DNA of 64,000 bases from Hofstenia miamia. Lineage: Eukaryota; Xenacoelomorpha; Acoela; Hofsteniidae. The stretch is from assembly GCA_900660155.1 (NCBI GenBank), contig CABFPE010000505.1, positions 496,557-560,556 on the forward strand, written 5' to 3'. The notes beneath the pieces were generated by a model. It did no database searches. It was not told the DNA's origin and saw only the letters and a list, made by a program, of their open reading frames with translations. Shown one piece after another: positions 49,424 to 60,064 of the stretch (positions are counted from its first letter, which is position 1; each line of letters opens with the position of its first letter). Made by a program: the position numbers and the translations under genes.

Positions 49424-52400
49424 TCAACATAAACGTAAAAATCCAACTCTGAAATCATCATCAGATTGACGCAAAGAATGCGGAAGTGAAAGGGTATTTT
49501 GGAAAAGAACAGCCAGTAAAGCAGAAGCCAAATCCACTGGCAGAGGAAGATGAGTAACACTGAATTCTTTCAACCAAGTCTTTGTTAGTTCTTCTTTGGA
49601 AGGATAATCCTTTTCACGATACATTAGCTTAACAACATTTTCTGCTACAAGATCGTTTTCTTGGTCAGGGAAGTCAGTTTCTATGAAAGAAGAAATGAGA
49701 ACCTTTGAATCTGGGTTCATAATCCACACAACAGCAAACAAGTTAGACTTATCTTGTGGATCGTCCGAAGCGAGAACAAATTTAAAGTTGGATTCGGCAT
49801 TTGATTGATGAAGAAAATAATGAGCAAACACGCTTTCAGCGTTGCGCAGATGAAGGAAGCCATTCAATAACCGAGGAAGAGCAGAATTTCGAGATTTGAC
49901 GTCAATTGCATGTTTATAGATCTAAAAGTAAAATATGCATTATAAACCACCAATCATAACACCGGAAGTTCAATGTATATGACTGTTTGAAAAAATACTT
50001 TTTAAATTTAATTGAGTAGACTCTTCAAAAGATTCCCTTAGCCTCAAATGCAAGTAGCAAAATTTTATTAGAAATAGTCAATATTTAGTGGTGTGCAGCA
50101 CATTTGAATTTTGGTATACATGTATATCCATAGAGGGCCTTAAAAACATGATAAGTCAGTTTACTAGCCGCATATCATCACCAGAATAATCTTTCCTACT
50201 CAAATGAATGACAATCTCACATATTTCTTAGTATTAATGAATCGTTAATGATTAATTCAAAATTTTTAGTGCTAAAGTACAATGGGGGATTTTCACTAAA
50301 ATTTAAATTTGAATCTTTTTATCTAAAAATGTTTAATTTAGTTTAAATTATTATCACACAACTCTTAATTTCTAAGATGAACGCAAGGAAAAAAATAATA
50401 AATTTCTGCGAATTCTAAAAGTAGTGACATCATCCGACAAGAAAGAGACAGTGAATTTCTGCAAAATTTAGCAAATGCTTTTAGTGGTCGCTTCATTTTT
50501 AAACAATTTAAACTAAATTTAATATTTTTGGCTAAAATTATATAAATTTAAATTTTAGTGAAAATCCCCCATTATTCTAAGACATACTTGCGCATTTAAG
50601 TAGATCACAATTCTTAACTAGTGCAAAAAGTCTTGCTTCGTTGCTAGTCTTAAGTAATTATGAACTTTCTTTTCTACGCACGGTGAATTTTGTCATATTT
50701 TTGTTCTGCTTGAATTGTTCTAGGGAATTAGAAATTGGTGTTATTAGTTGAGTGATTTCGTCAGTTCTAATAAATCGGCACACCATACCGCTATTTCGTT
50801 GATTAGTCTATAAAATCAGCACTCTGGCATTTCTAACTAACTAAAAGTATGTTTAAAAGAGAGGCAGAAATACAGACAAGGACACAGTTATGAATACTTT
50901 GAAATCGTGCAAGCCCATGAAAGTGCGACTTCATTGTTGATAGCACTGGCAAGCTGCATGACATCTGCGATATCTGAAATATGAAGGAACAAAAACATTA
51001 CAAAATCCTTTAACTACAGGGAAATAAAAGAACAGGAAATCAATCGTTAAATCATATTTCATAAGCTACAGAGTATGGACCATAATCGTATTAAAGATGA
51101 CAGATGTTTTTGACTGACATAAGACGACTGGGGCGAATAATTTTGTTAGAAACACTGTTGGAAATGACATACCTGCTAAAATTAAATGAGAAAGCAATGA
51201 CAACCATTGCAGATATAGAAACAAGTATTAATTGAAAGAAATGCGATTTATCTACAAAACCTCTCCAGAAGCAGTAAATAGGAGCAGCTGTTCAACACTT
51301 AAAAAAGCATCCACACAATTGCTGAAACGGCAATTCAGACTGTAATTTTAGATTGAGGTGCTTCTTTCATTGGGAGAGCAACGATTTCCAACCGTGGGGT
51401 TAACAAGTCATTGAGTATTGTACAATCCGGTGCGCTGTTCTATCAAAACTGCCAACTACTAATGTAATAATAAAAACTGATTTGGTAACTGTGTGTGACA
51501 ATGCCTGAAAGTACAAAATTCATGAAAATGTTGAGGGTACATTATATCTCTTTAATGAAACAGATTAGGCGTACGATGGATTTTCTAATGGGATATCTCA
51601 GTTTTGATCAAGTGAGTGAGGGAAAAATAGATCCTAAAATGCATTTTGACCACCTTACTTTTAAAAATGTTTGAATTTTTTTTGATTTAACCAATCAAAA
51701 TCAATTTGTGAAACCTGACGGAGCCATTCCACTATGTCTCCTTGCGTCACCTATTAATACAAGTAAATACTATTACCTGAGAAATCGTGAAGGTCATGTT
51801 TGAATTATCTATATTTTGAACTAAACTATAGACCTTCATGAACAATACAAAATATCACACACTATATGTATTTGACAAGAAAAGATGGTTCTGATAATGT
51901 CAAGCATTAGTAGATAGATTATTTAATTAGTGTGATTTAATATTTTACACAGATTTAGATGTCATCAAAAATTCGGGTGTGCTGTAGCACCATTAAAGCT
52001 TGATTAATTCTGATATACTCTTAGCTACTTCTATTTGAGTATATAATGAGCTTTTTGAAGGGCATAATCTACTAAATTTTTTCAGACCGGGCTAAAATGA
52101 ATAACAAAAAGGAACGGAAATTTAGATATTTCCACTTACTTTAATCTAATTTTACAAGAATTAATATTATAATTTTTTGAGCAAAGCTTTAATCAAATTT
52201 TAAGTCCAAGCAAAATGTTCTTAAACATTCTGATAAAAGTTCACAAATTCTAAAGTAAGAAATCGAAATATTTTACTGAGCTAAAGAAAAAACCGCTATA
52301 ACCAGCTCAATTTCAAAAAATTTGTGCAAAGGATAATGACTTTTCGGACGGCATCTAGTATTGTAGATATACAGTCATGGCTATAATTCACTGGGCATCC

Positions 52401-55400
52401 CAGAAGATATGAAAATATCAAAGACATCTCATATTGAAACTATTACACAAGCACACTTAGAGCATAAAAACATTTCATAATATTTAGTAAGTCAGTACAA
52501 TTAGTATTCTGTATAAAACACTGGAGCCAAGCAGCATTGTATGAGGTGGGATTATGAGCAACTTTTTCTTTCACTATTCCCCAACAATTTCCAATTGGGA
52601 ACGAATCAGATGAGTTGCCTGGCCAAGAACCCAAAACTTTGAGGTGTTATTCTTCCAGAAATTTTTCATTTAGACATGATTGATGTTATGGCGTTCCGAC
52701 ATGTTGGAAATAATTTCAGTTACACATTCGAAGGAAGTAGGACCCTATCACCTAGAATAACACAGCAAATTGATAGTATCTCCCTTAGAACAAAGCCAGA
52801 GACCGTAACATCACTTGGCTGCGTTGCACCTTAAACTATTCCTTCCAATGTGCTATGGACAGTAGTAATGGTGTACTGTGGTGTAACATGATTATGAGGT
52901 AGACGTACAAAGTGTGAACTCATGTGCATTGCTGGTTGATTGTAGTTTCATCTTCCACTGTGCTTTGAAATAGTTAAAGGAAAAGTGCTGGTTTGATGAA
53001 GATAACTATGTTGGTTACTGCTGCGTGGCGGATGTTGAATTGAAAGTTAGTTGCACGATTTGACACATGTGCCATGTAGAGTTATAATTTGTGCGCTCAA
53101 AATGGGTGAATGAGCTTTTATAGAATTGTCTAAATAATGACAGATATTTAACAGTTCTGTGTTTATATACACAACAAAAATGCTTGAGATACCACTAAAT
53201 ATATTCTTATTGCTTGTCAGTAAATAATACCATTTACACCCACATATATGCACATACATATTTAAATATTTTTGAGCTGATCAGTGAATGATGGCCATGA
53301 CTGACTGTAGTTACCGCTAAAAGGAATGTGAAAAATATTTCTTCACCCGAAAATATTGTAGGATAATTATGACTAAAATTCAACTAAAACCTAACAATCA
53401 GATTCCTTCTCTTTTTGAAAAATGTAGTAATTTTCCACTCTTTTATAATTCAAATTTATTAATCATACTTTTATTAGGCCTTTGAGATCTTACAATATTA
53501 AACTTAGCAGTTTTGAAATATACTCAATAAAACTATGGGTTTTAAAATAGAAAATTCTAGGTGAATTGTCAAATTTTCCAATTTCAAGATTCTGATATAA
53601 GAATTACCAAAAGCTAAATGAGTTTCAGTATAATCAACTATTACCAGCAATATATAAGATCTAAAAAAAGTGTTTGTTCAAAACTCACAATCAATTGATT
53701 TTATATATACCTAAAGCTGGCGTCTCACAATTACATTCTCTGAAAGTACATTTTCACGTCGCAAGATCTCATTTTTATGAAATCTAATTGATTTTGTTTG
53801 AATTCCAGTCTGTTTGATTAACCCGGGAATCCCTTTCATGTCACACAATTTAAAATATCAAACATTGATTTCTTCAAACACAATTGGCTTGACTACTCGT
53901 GAGATGGGTAGGAAAATTGTTGGTTGGAGTATTTTTTTTCAACCGTGAGACATACACAGGAATGCGAAACACTATCCACTAGTTGTGAGACGTCAGCTTA
54001 ATCTCAGCATTGTAAACAATTAAATTTTACTCTGAAATATTCTGTAGATTCGCCTTCACCATTCACTTCCCAAAACATGAATCCCACGCGTGTGAAACAG
54101 CGAAAGCAGAGAATTTCACTCGATAAAACCGCACGACTGTTGGGATCTGGACTGTTCGATGAAGGCAGTGGTTCAATCCTTACACCATCTGGTCGAACTG
54201 CACCAGAATCCATCAGATAAAAGAAATCACTGACGAGGCAATCGTTGGCAGATGGTGTTAACTAAAGAACTAATAAATAGAAGCATCAAACGTTTGTAAC
54301 AAAATAAATTCAATAGTCAAACATGGTTCTTAGTTATTTTGTTTGTTTGTTTTTGCAAATATAATTTGATATTTTGTAGGAAAATTTATAAAAATATTTA
54401 AAAATACGGTTAAAATGTCCAATTGCATATGATTTGGCATCATTGTAGCTAATTTTGTCTTTTGATTTATAAACAAAAAAATTGCAAAGGTTTAGTGGTC
54501 ATTGTTGACGAACAGGGTTCCATTTAACCTTTAAATCGGAGATCAAACTGAAAATAATTGGCATATTAAAGATGGATTTAGTAAAATCTTGTAAATAAAA
54601 AACCTCTTCGCTACAAACTGAATTCATGAATTGAATTAAATTAAAAAATACTTTAAATTTGGAGGCTTTTTCTGAATGGCAATCTTTATGACACCAAGCG
54701 TTTTCGGAGAAGTATTCATACCAATTATCCGAAGGAAGAGGCAGTGCGCGGTCAATAGATTGAGGAAATGTGAGAATGTGGCCACAGCGAGTGCAAGCTA
54801 ACTGCAGTTTATCAACTGTCAGCAACCACTGCAGCTCTTCATCCTGCATTTTCTTCCAATTAACTTCGAGAGGCTTCTGTTAACAGACAATTTCGCTATT
54901 TAAAATGAAAATTTACTAATACATTTAAATTAGTTTCTTACATTTAAATAAAACAGTTGATTTTGCGAAAAAAAATTCAAAGAAAATACTACTTTAACGG
55001 TGATGAGAATAAGTATAACATTTCAACGGTGGTTAAGAAATTTTGCTGATAACAGTATTACGAAAAATGAAATATTTTACAAAAATTGATAAAAAATTCT
55101 AATATCTGCGTCAATTTAAACAGTCTTAATTTTGAAAAAGATATTTTATTAAAAATACTAAAAGTCACATAGAAATTGAATAGGTTACAAACAGGCCTGG
55201 AAACGGGTAAAACGCTTTGGATCCGATGCGCACATAACTACCTAACAAGTAGTGGGAAATAAATGCCTTGCTATGCAATGGTTGTCACGTGACAAAACAG
55301 TCATATGTATGTAAGACATCGTTCAATTGTTCAATGTAGTGCTAAAACCTGTACATGTACATGTACCGAAAGCGCTATGCCTGAATCGTCCTAGAGAGTA

Positions 55401-56835
55401 ACCTCCTCGTGGTGGTTCCTGGAGAAGCGGAGACGCTGAGCCAATACTTGATGGGCGCGTCGCTTTGCGGAGTCCCGAACCTAGAGTGGACGTTAAACAA
55501 TAGGGTATAAGAAGGTGCAACCATGTGTGCTTTGCACATATGGGGGCGGTGATGATGATGTGAGACTGTCTGTTCTGTGGAGCAGACGGCGACGTCTATG
55601 CCCAGAGCCGTAGAGTGCGTCTACGAGGGCAGTTATACAGAGGATTTTCCTCTGTCTCTGGCCTCTAGATAGGCCTAGGCCAGCATTTGCTGGGCCTTAC
55701 CTATGAGGGAGCTTTGCTTTGTCATGGGTTTTAGTTATGATCCGACATTCTAAGTTACGGAGATTTTAGGACGTCACTTGGTGCTTTGCACTCAAGTGTA
55801 ACAAATATCTCCAAAATAATCAGGATCTTTATAACAGGCAGACGGTAGGTGCTCACGAGTTACCTCAGTTAGTAGCCTTGGTTGGCGAAAGCTGTAGAGA
55901 GGCGCAACCCTCTCACGAAGCTCGGCCTTCGGCTTCACTCTCTGCTGATCAGACTCAACACAGATCAGCACTCTGCGTGCCAGGGGTCGCCAGAGGGCAA
56001 GCATGATTAAGCCGGCCTGCACACTTCTAGGGGAAGTGCCAGAGCTGATTTGTTGCCACCCACTCTTCAGTCCGTTGACTGGTAGAGTATCCCCGACCAC
56101 ATGTACATGTAACCAGCAATTAATATCAACGTTATTGATGAATCCGCAATTACCTGATATAAAGAAAAATCCTTCAACCAGACCTGGACCCGAAAAAAAG
56201 TTGACTCAACCAAACCCGCGGGTCGACCTGTTTACACCCCTGTTTACGTAGCAGGCATCAGGATGATAATAATGAAACCGATAATTTTCAAGTGCTTCGG
56301 TGTATCCCGAATTAATACAGTGGCAAACCAATTCACAATTAAACTATTAGAAATAATATTTGATTATTGGGAATTTTTAGAAAATATATTATATATTATA
56401 TATACCTTACAACAATCCATTTACAGTTTACAATGACAATCTTCATACAAATGAATTTAGCGTGTGGAACAAATGTAAGCACACCAACCTTTAAAAAACT
56501 TGGGAAGGCAAAAACACTAAACAATTGAGATCAAATATTCTACTTACATTAAATAATTCCTTCATATTTTTCACTCTGAAGACAAGGCCGTCTTCACATG
56601 TGAAATCACTAGTTGAGCATGTTTCTGGGCGGAAAGAGACATTTCGTGGTAAATGGAATCTCGCAATATTTTCATCATTTGCTGAAATTTTGAATTCAAT
56701 AAAACGCTCTCTGAGAGTCACTGACAACTCGTCATTGCGTAATAAGTCAGGCACGGCAATTGTGATGTCAGATGTGGAAATCATATCTCGAATTTCAGCA
56801 AACAGACGAATGTAAGACATACTAAAACACATCAT
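49424..56835 (-). CDS. UBE3D: E3 ubiquitin-protein ligase, E2-binding HECT-like (UBE3D), four exons
   Basis: Exons on the minus strand are 56835-56548, 54876-54652, 54261-54031 and 49921-49424, all joined in phase 0 at GT-AG sites. Introns are about 1.67 kb, 0.39 kb and 4.1 kb. The product is 413 residues; human UBE3D has 389. Exon 1 ends VKNMKELFN. Exon 2 has a CxxC pair (Cys124, Cys127 in ACTRCG) and RALPLPSDNW (139-148), matching RVLPLPSENW of the family, then WCH. Exon 3 has ANDCLVSDFFYL (the family's NDCFIGDSFFLV) and a second CxxC (Cys223, Cys226 in ILCFRC). Exon 4 ends LPHSLRQSDDDFRVGFLRLC, as in the human C-terminus. UBE3D binds the E2 UBE2C and accepts ubiquitin. The exon 2 donor (AAA|GTATTT) is weak but preserves frame and alignment. 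Met1 or Met6 may be the start. Confidence 0.88.
50281..50573. mobile_element. MITE with perfect 30-bp inverted repeats
   Basis: 50281-50310 and 50544-50573 are exact reverse complements over 30 bp (starting AATGGGGGATTTTCACTAAA). Weaker pairing continues to about 70 bp (TTTAATTTAGTTTAAATT on both arms). The termini match the MITE at 36622-37032. No transposase and no clear target duplication. Confidence 0.87.
52400..53000 (-). mobile_element. Tc1-like transposon fragment
   Basis: On the minus strand, 52640-52560 reads LGSWPGNSSDSF then NCWGIVKEKVAHNPTS, matching the Tc1 block WPxxSPDLNPIENLWGxLKxxV around the last catalytic residue. Upstream, NINHV and SDVTVSGFV-type readings are compatible with the middle of the protein. 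It is truncated, with many changes. Confidence 0.65.
53715..53998. mobile_element. PIF/Harbinger-type MITE next to a UBE3D splice donor
   Basis: The ends read inwards AGCTGGCGTCTCACAA and AGCTGACGTCTCACAA (15 of 16 identical). TAA flanks both sides (53712-53714 and 53999-54001), fitting the 3-bp target of PIF/Harbinger. The right end is only about 30 bp from the donor of UBE3D exon 3. Confidence 0.8.
55192..56242. mobile_element. Possible non-autonomous hAT element in UBE3D intron 1
   Basis: The ends read inwards CAGGCCTGGAAACGGGT and CAGGGGTGTAAACAGGT (13 of 17 identical), resembling hAT ends. The flanking 8-mers GTTACAAA and TTTACGTA match at only five positions. The GC-rich block 55366-56098 is nested within it. 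Confidence 0.5.
55366..56098. mobile_element. GC-rich inserted block with 13-bp flanking repeat
   Basis: About 733 bp of near-balanced composition sit in otherwise AT-rich DNA. A 13-bp direct repeat ACATGTACATGTA lies on both sides (55353-55365 and 56099-56111). Several short hairpins occur inside (CAGAGGATTTTCCTCTG, GGCCTAGGCC, GCACTCAAGTG). A minus-strand frame of 102 codons (56100-55792) is open but unrecognised. It could be a retroposed SINE-like sequence; no A-rich tail is visible. The flanking repeat is itself low in complexity. Confidence 0.5.
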
Positions 56836-57593
56836 CCTACCATTAGCTAACTGGAACAGAGTAGTGTTTACCGTTAATAATAAAGAGGAACTGGTGACTT
56901 GAAACTATAATTGCAAAAAAATTGAGTAATTCTCAGAACCAAGTGAGTTAATAGGACAGGATCAAAAAAATGTTTAGTTAAATATTTCATATTTCAATAA
57001 TATACGTGTAAAACTATTACTGTTTGCAAACGTTTGTTTAAAACCCATTAAATCCCAATGTTCTGCAAAAGGCCCAATTGAATTTTGACATGTTGTGGGT
57101 AAGACACTACACATTTGTTAAGCATTACCATTTAATTTTTAAATTTAGGTCAAGCAGCAATGAATTGCCTATATGTAGTTCAAAAATACACATTTAGAGG
57201 ACTTTAACCTTTATTAATGATTCATTAAATGTAGTCACAAAAATATACCTAGGATTTTTTGGGTTAAAGAACTTAAGCGTTTCTTTACTTTTACGTTTGA
57301 TTGAGTTCGTGCCTATCTAAAGAATTGTTGAAATTTCATTGTGAACTTTTCTCTCGAACCGAGAAAAATTTTGAATTTATTTAGATTAAATAAAAAAAAA
57401 TAACATATTCTATAACAATTTAGATCGTCTCTTTTATACAACATTGAACATTGTAATAATCAGACGAAGGCATTTTTTATGATAGTTGACTACTTCCGAC
57501 ATCAGCGGAATTCAATTAATTGAGTGGTCACAAATAGGATGTGTTAAGCTGTTAAAACATTCTATGCGTCACAGTCAAACAATAAAGTAAACA
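56836..57593. promoter_or_regulatory. Shared divergent promoter region of UBE3D and the LRR gene
   Basis: The start codons of the minus-strand UBE3D and plus-strand LRR gene are 758 bp apart and point away from each other, so both promoters must lie here or overlap. No TATA box or named motif was identified. Confidence 0.5.
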
Positions 57594-58265
57594 ATGAAAC
57601 GGCAAAACAGCGCGGTGATTAGCAATCAACTTAATCTCTCGCATCAAGAATTGACCGCTGTTCCCAACTCAGTGAATTCAGAGGAGCGAAGTAAAAAGGA
57701 ATTTCTGGATTTAAGTCACAATGATTTCACAAGTCTCGAGTCATTGCACGGTTTTACAATTTTAAGAAGTCTTGTTCTGGATTGCAATCAAATAAAATCA
57801 CACTTTGTGGTAAGAATCAGCTGAATTGTCCAAGCATTAGTAGTAGATGTGACATTAAGGATATCAAAGAATCCTTCACAAAATCCTCATTTCAGATGTA
57901 GATTAATAAGAAAGTAAATTTTTCAAAATGAATTCAGCTGATTCTACAAAAAGTGTCAAAAAATCCCAACTCTGCGATACTTATCACTAAATCGAAACAA
58001 CATCACCAATCTTCCAGTGTTCGTTTCAAACTGCTTGAAATGGTTTCCAGGAGTTACGTGGTTGAGCCTAATGAATAACGAAGCGGCACCGAGCTTTCTT
58101 AACGGTGGTTCAGTAAAAGCTCATGAAGATTATCGCAGCTTTGTTATCTACAAAATGCCACTGCTTAGAACACTGGATGATAAACGCATTAATGAGGCAG
58201 AAAAGAATTGGGCGGAGGAGAGATACAAAAAATTTAGAAAGACGAAAAGACTTAGTGAAATATAA
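57594..58265 (+). CDS. Leucine-rich-repeat protein, LRMDA/C10orf11-like, two exons
   Basis: Exon 1 is 57594-57809 (donor GTAAGA, phase 0). Exon 2 ends at the stop 58263-58265. LRR units: FLDLSHNDFTSLESL, LRSLVLDCNQI, LRYLSLNRNNITNLP and VTWLSLMNNEAAPSFLNGG, closing with YRSFVIYKMPLLRTLDD, the capping motif of the LRMDA/C10orf11 type. The exon 2 start is ambiguous. An acceptor AAAAAG| at 57953 keeps the frame and gives 175 residues. The better-looking acceptor TTCAG| at 57937 would add LILQKVSK and make the last two LRR units both 27 residues, but needs one fewer A in a six-A run at 57958-57963. So either the weak acceptor is used, or the A-run carries a sequencing error or frameshift. Function is not known from sequence; the vertebrate relative is linked to melanocyte differentiation. 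Confidence 0.7.
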
Positions 58266-59334
58266 ATTCATTCACAAAAAATTTACAGCATAATGTGGAC
58301 ATGACAGTTTATAACGGTGCAAAGTTTAAATAACTTTTGCAATAGATATACACCTTTCTATTCTCATTTGGAATACTTTATCTTTATACCAATATTTTTC
58401 ACTGTTAAGCAAAAGAAATTTAAGATAACAAAAACGTTTAAATTCACTGGAATTTACACTACGCATACGTTTAAAAATGAATTTATTAAAAAGGAATAGG
58501 GATATGAATAGTTACTATTTGAGTGTTAAATTAATCAACAAGTTGCTGAAAATGAAACGTTTAGATAATAATTTTCACGTTGGACATTTATTTAAAATCA
58601 TTTATCAACATGATCCATGCAAACTTAAGAAAATCATTTTAGAGCTCTTAAGTTTTGGATGAATTCGAAGATATTTTTAAAATTCATCCACCTCTGAATT
58701 TTTAACATCTCAACAAAAAAATATTTGCTGCGAATTAAATTAAACCAAAATCTACAATGAAAAAATTAGTATATAATAGGGTTGCGGAATTTAAAAAGAA
58801 TTTAATCAATTAATCGTTTATATATTTTAACAATTAATTTTTTGTTTAATTATAAATCAGATTAAGCGGTGTGAATGATTCAATAAATGTTAGTGCGCAA
58901 GTTCAAATTAACCTAAAAGTTAACCATTAAAAATATATTAACCGTCACCAGCCATTAAATATTAATTAGTAGAACATAGTTGAAATAATTATATTTGTGT
59001 GCTAGTTCACAATTGTTATGTAAGTAAAGAACAATTGGAAACCAAGAATAAAAGAAAACAGCGACTTGATCACTGAACAAACACACTGAATTAGTATTTT
59101 TACAAAAAATTAATTGTGGAACAATGCATTGTAACAACATTTTATCAGGTATGGAATGCATCCTAACAAATATTAAAAATATGTTGAACTTAGTTACAAT
59201 AAAACATGAAATATATTATAGCGACCTGAATTTTATCTCTAGCACTGCTAAGCAAGGCGTAAGCTCGGATCGATTTTATCAAAAAATCAAGTCCAACCAG
59301 ATTTTATCTGTTTATTATACAGTTTAATTAGATT
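58266..59334. other. AT-rich non-coding stretch
   Basis: Intergenic DNA between the LRR gene and the young LINE. No recognisable gene; two short open frames (58317, 58477) lack support. Confidence 0.5.
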
Positions 59335-59340
59335 TCAGCT

Positions 59341-60064
59341 ATGCCCCCAATTTCGCTGTCCGACCTCAAAAATTTGAGCGATGCCCAGTTTGCCTCCGTT
59401 GTTGGTGGTCTGAAGAAAGACGCAATCATTTCGTTGTTGCGCCAAGCGGTCACTGGCCTCTCTACCTCGACTCCGTCCTCCAATGATGGCCCTGGCGTCA
59501 TATCATCCTTATCTGAGTCCCTCACAAAGCTTTCCTCTGATGTTTCCTCACTACAATCCCAAATGTTCTCCTACAGTGCTGCTGCCTCACGTTCTGTCTC
59601 ATCTCTCCCCAGTAATCCTGCTCCGAGTTTCACACCCGCGCTTGCTCCTCCTTCTGCTCTACCGCATCCTCCCTTCATCAACTAACCGTAATCGTCCTCG
59701 TCCAGTTTTTGGTTCTAGTGCTTCCTGCCGTCTCCCTGCTGTTCCTATTAGTTCACTTCCGCCGCCTCCCCGCAAAGCTCATATCTATGTTGGCCGTTTT
59801 GCTGTCTCTGTGTCCACCTCAGATGTTGCTGACCACCTTCGTTCTTCCTCTCTACAATTTGATGATGTCATTTCCATTCCTCCACGTCCTGACTCTCCAT
59901 TTGTATCCTTTCATGTTGTCTGCGATCAAGAGTCTCATCGTGCACTCATGAATCCTGATGTGTGGTCTGAAGGCGTCTTGATTCGTTATTACCGCCTCTC
60001 TGACGATGAGCGCAAATCTTTTGGCCTTTGTCCCCGTCGCCGTAATGCGCCTCGCCATGACTGA
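59341..60064 (+). pseudogene. LINE ORF1 protein (coiled coil plus RRM-like), one frameshift
   Basis: It starts MPPISLSDLKNLSDAQFASV. A short coiled-coil-like stretch (ISSLSESLTKLSSDVSSLQS) is followed by a Ser/Pro-rich linker. The frame changes once, between about 59650 and 59685 (first frame ends at 59685; the second is already open from 59483). The second half has HIYVGRFAVSVSTSDVADHL and MNPDVWSEGVLIRYYR, an RRM-like RNA-binding fold common in ORF1 of invertebrate LINEs. It ends CPRRRNAPRHD and then TGA at 60062-60064, in the same frame as ORF2. ORF1 proteins bind the LINE RNA to form the transposition particle. Confidence 0.8.

Larger units (their letters stand above)
49922..54030 (-). 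other. UBE3D intron 3
   Basis: This 4.1-kb intron holds three transposon remains (50281-50573, about 52400-53000 and 53715-53998), described separately. Between them, 50580-52390 shows no recognisable feature. Confidence 0.7.
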
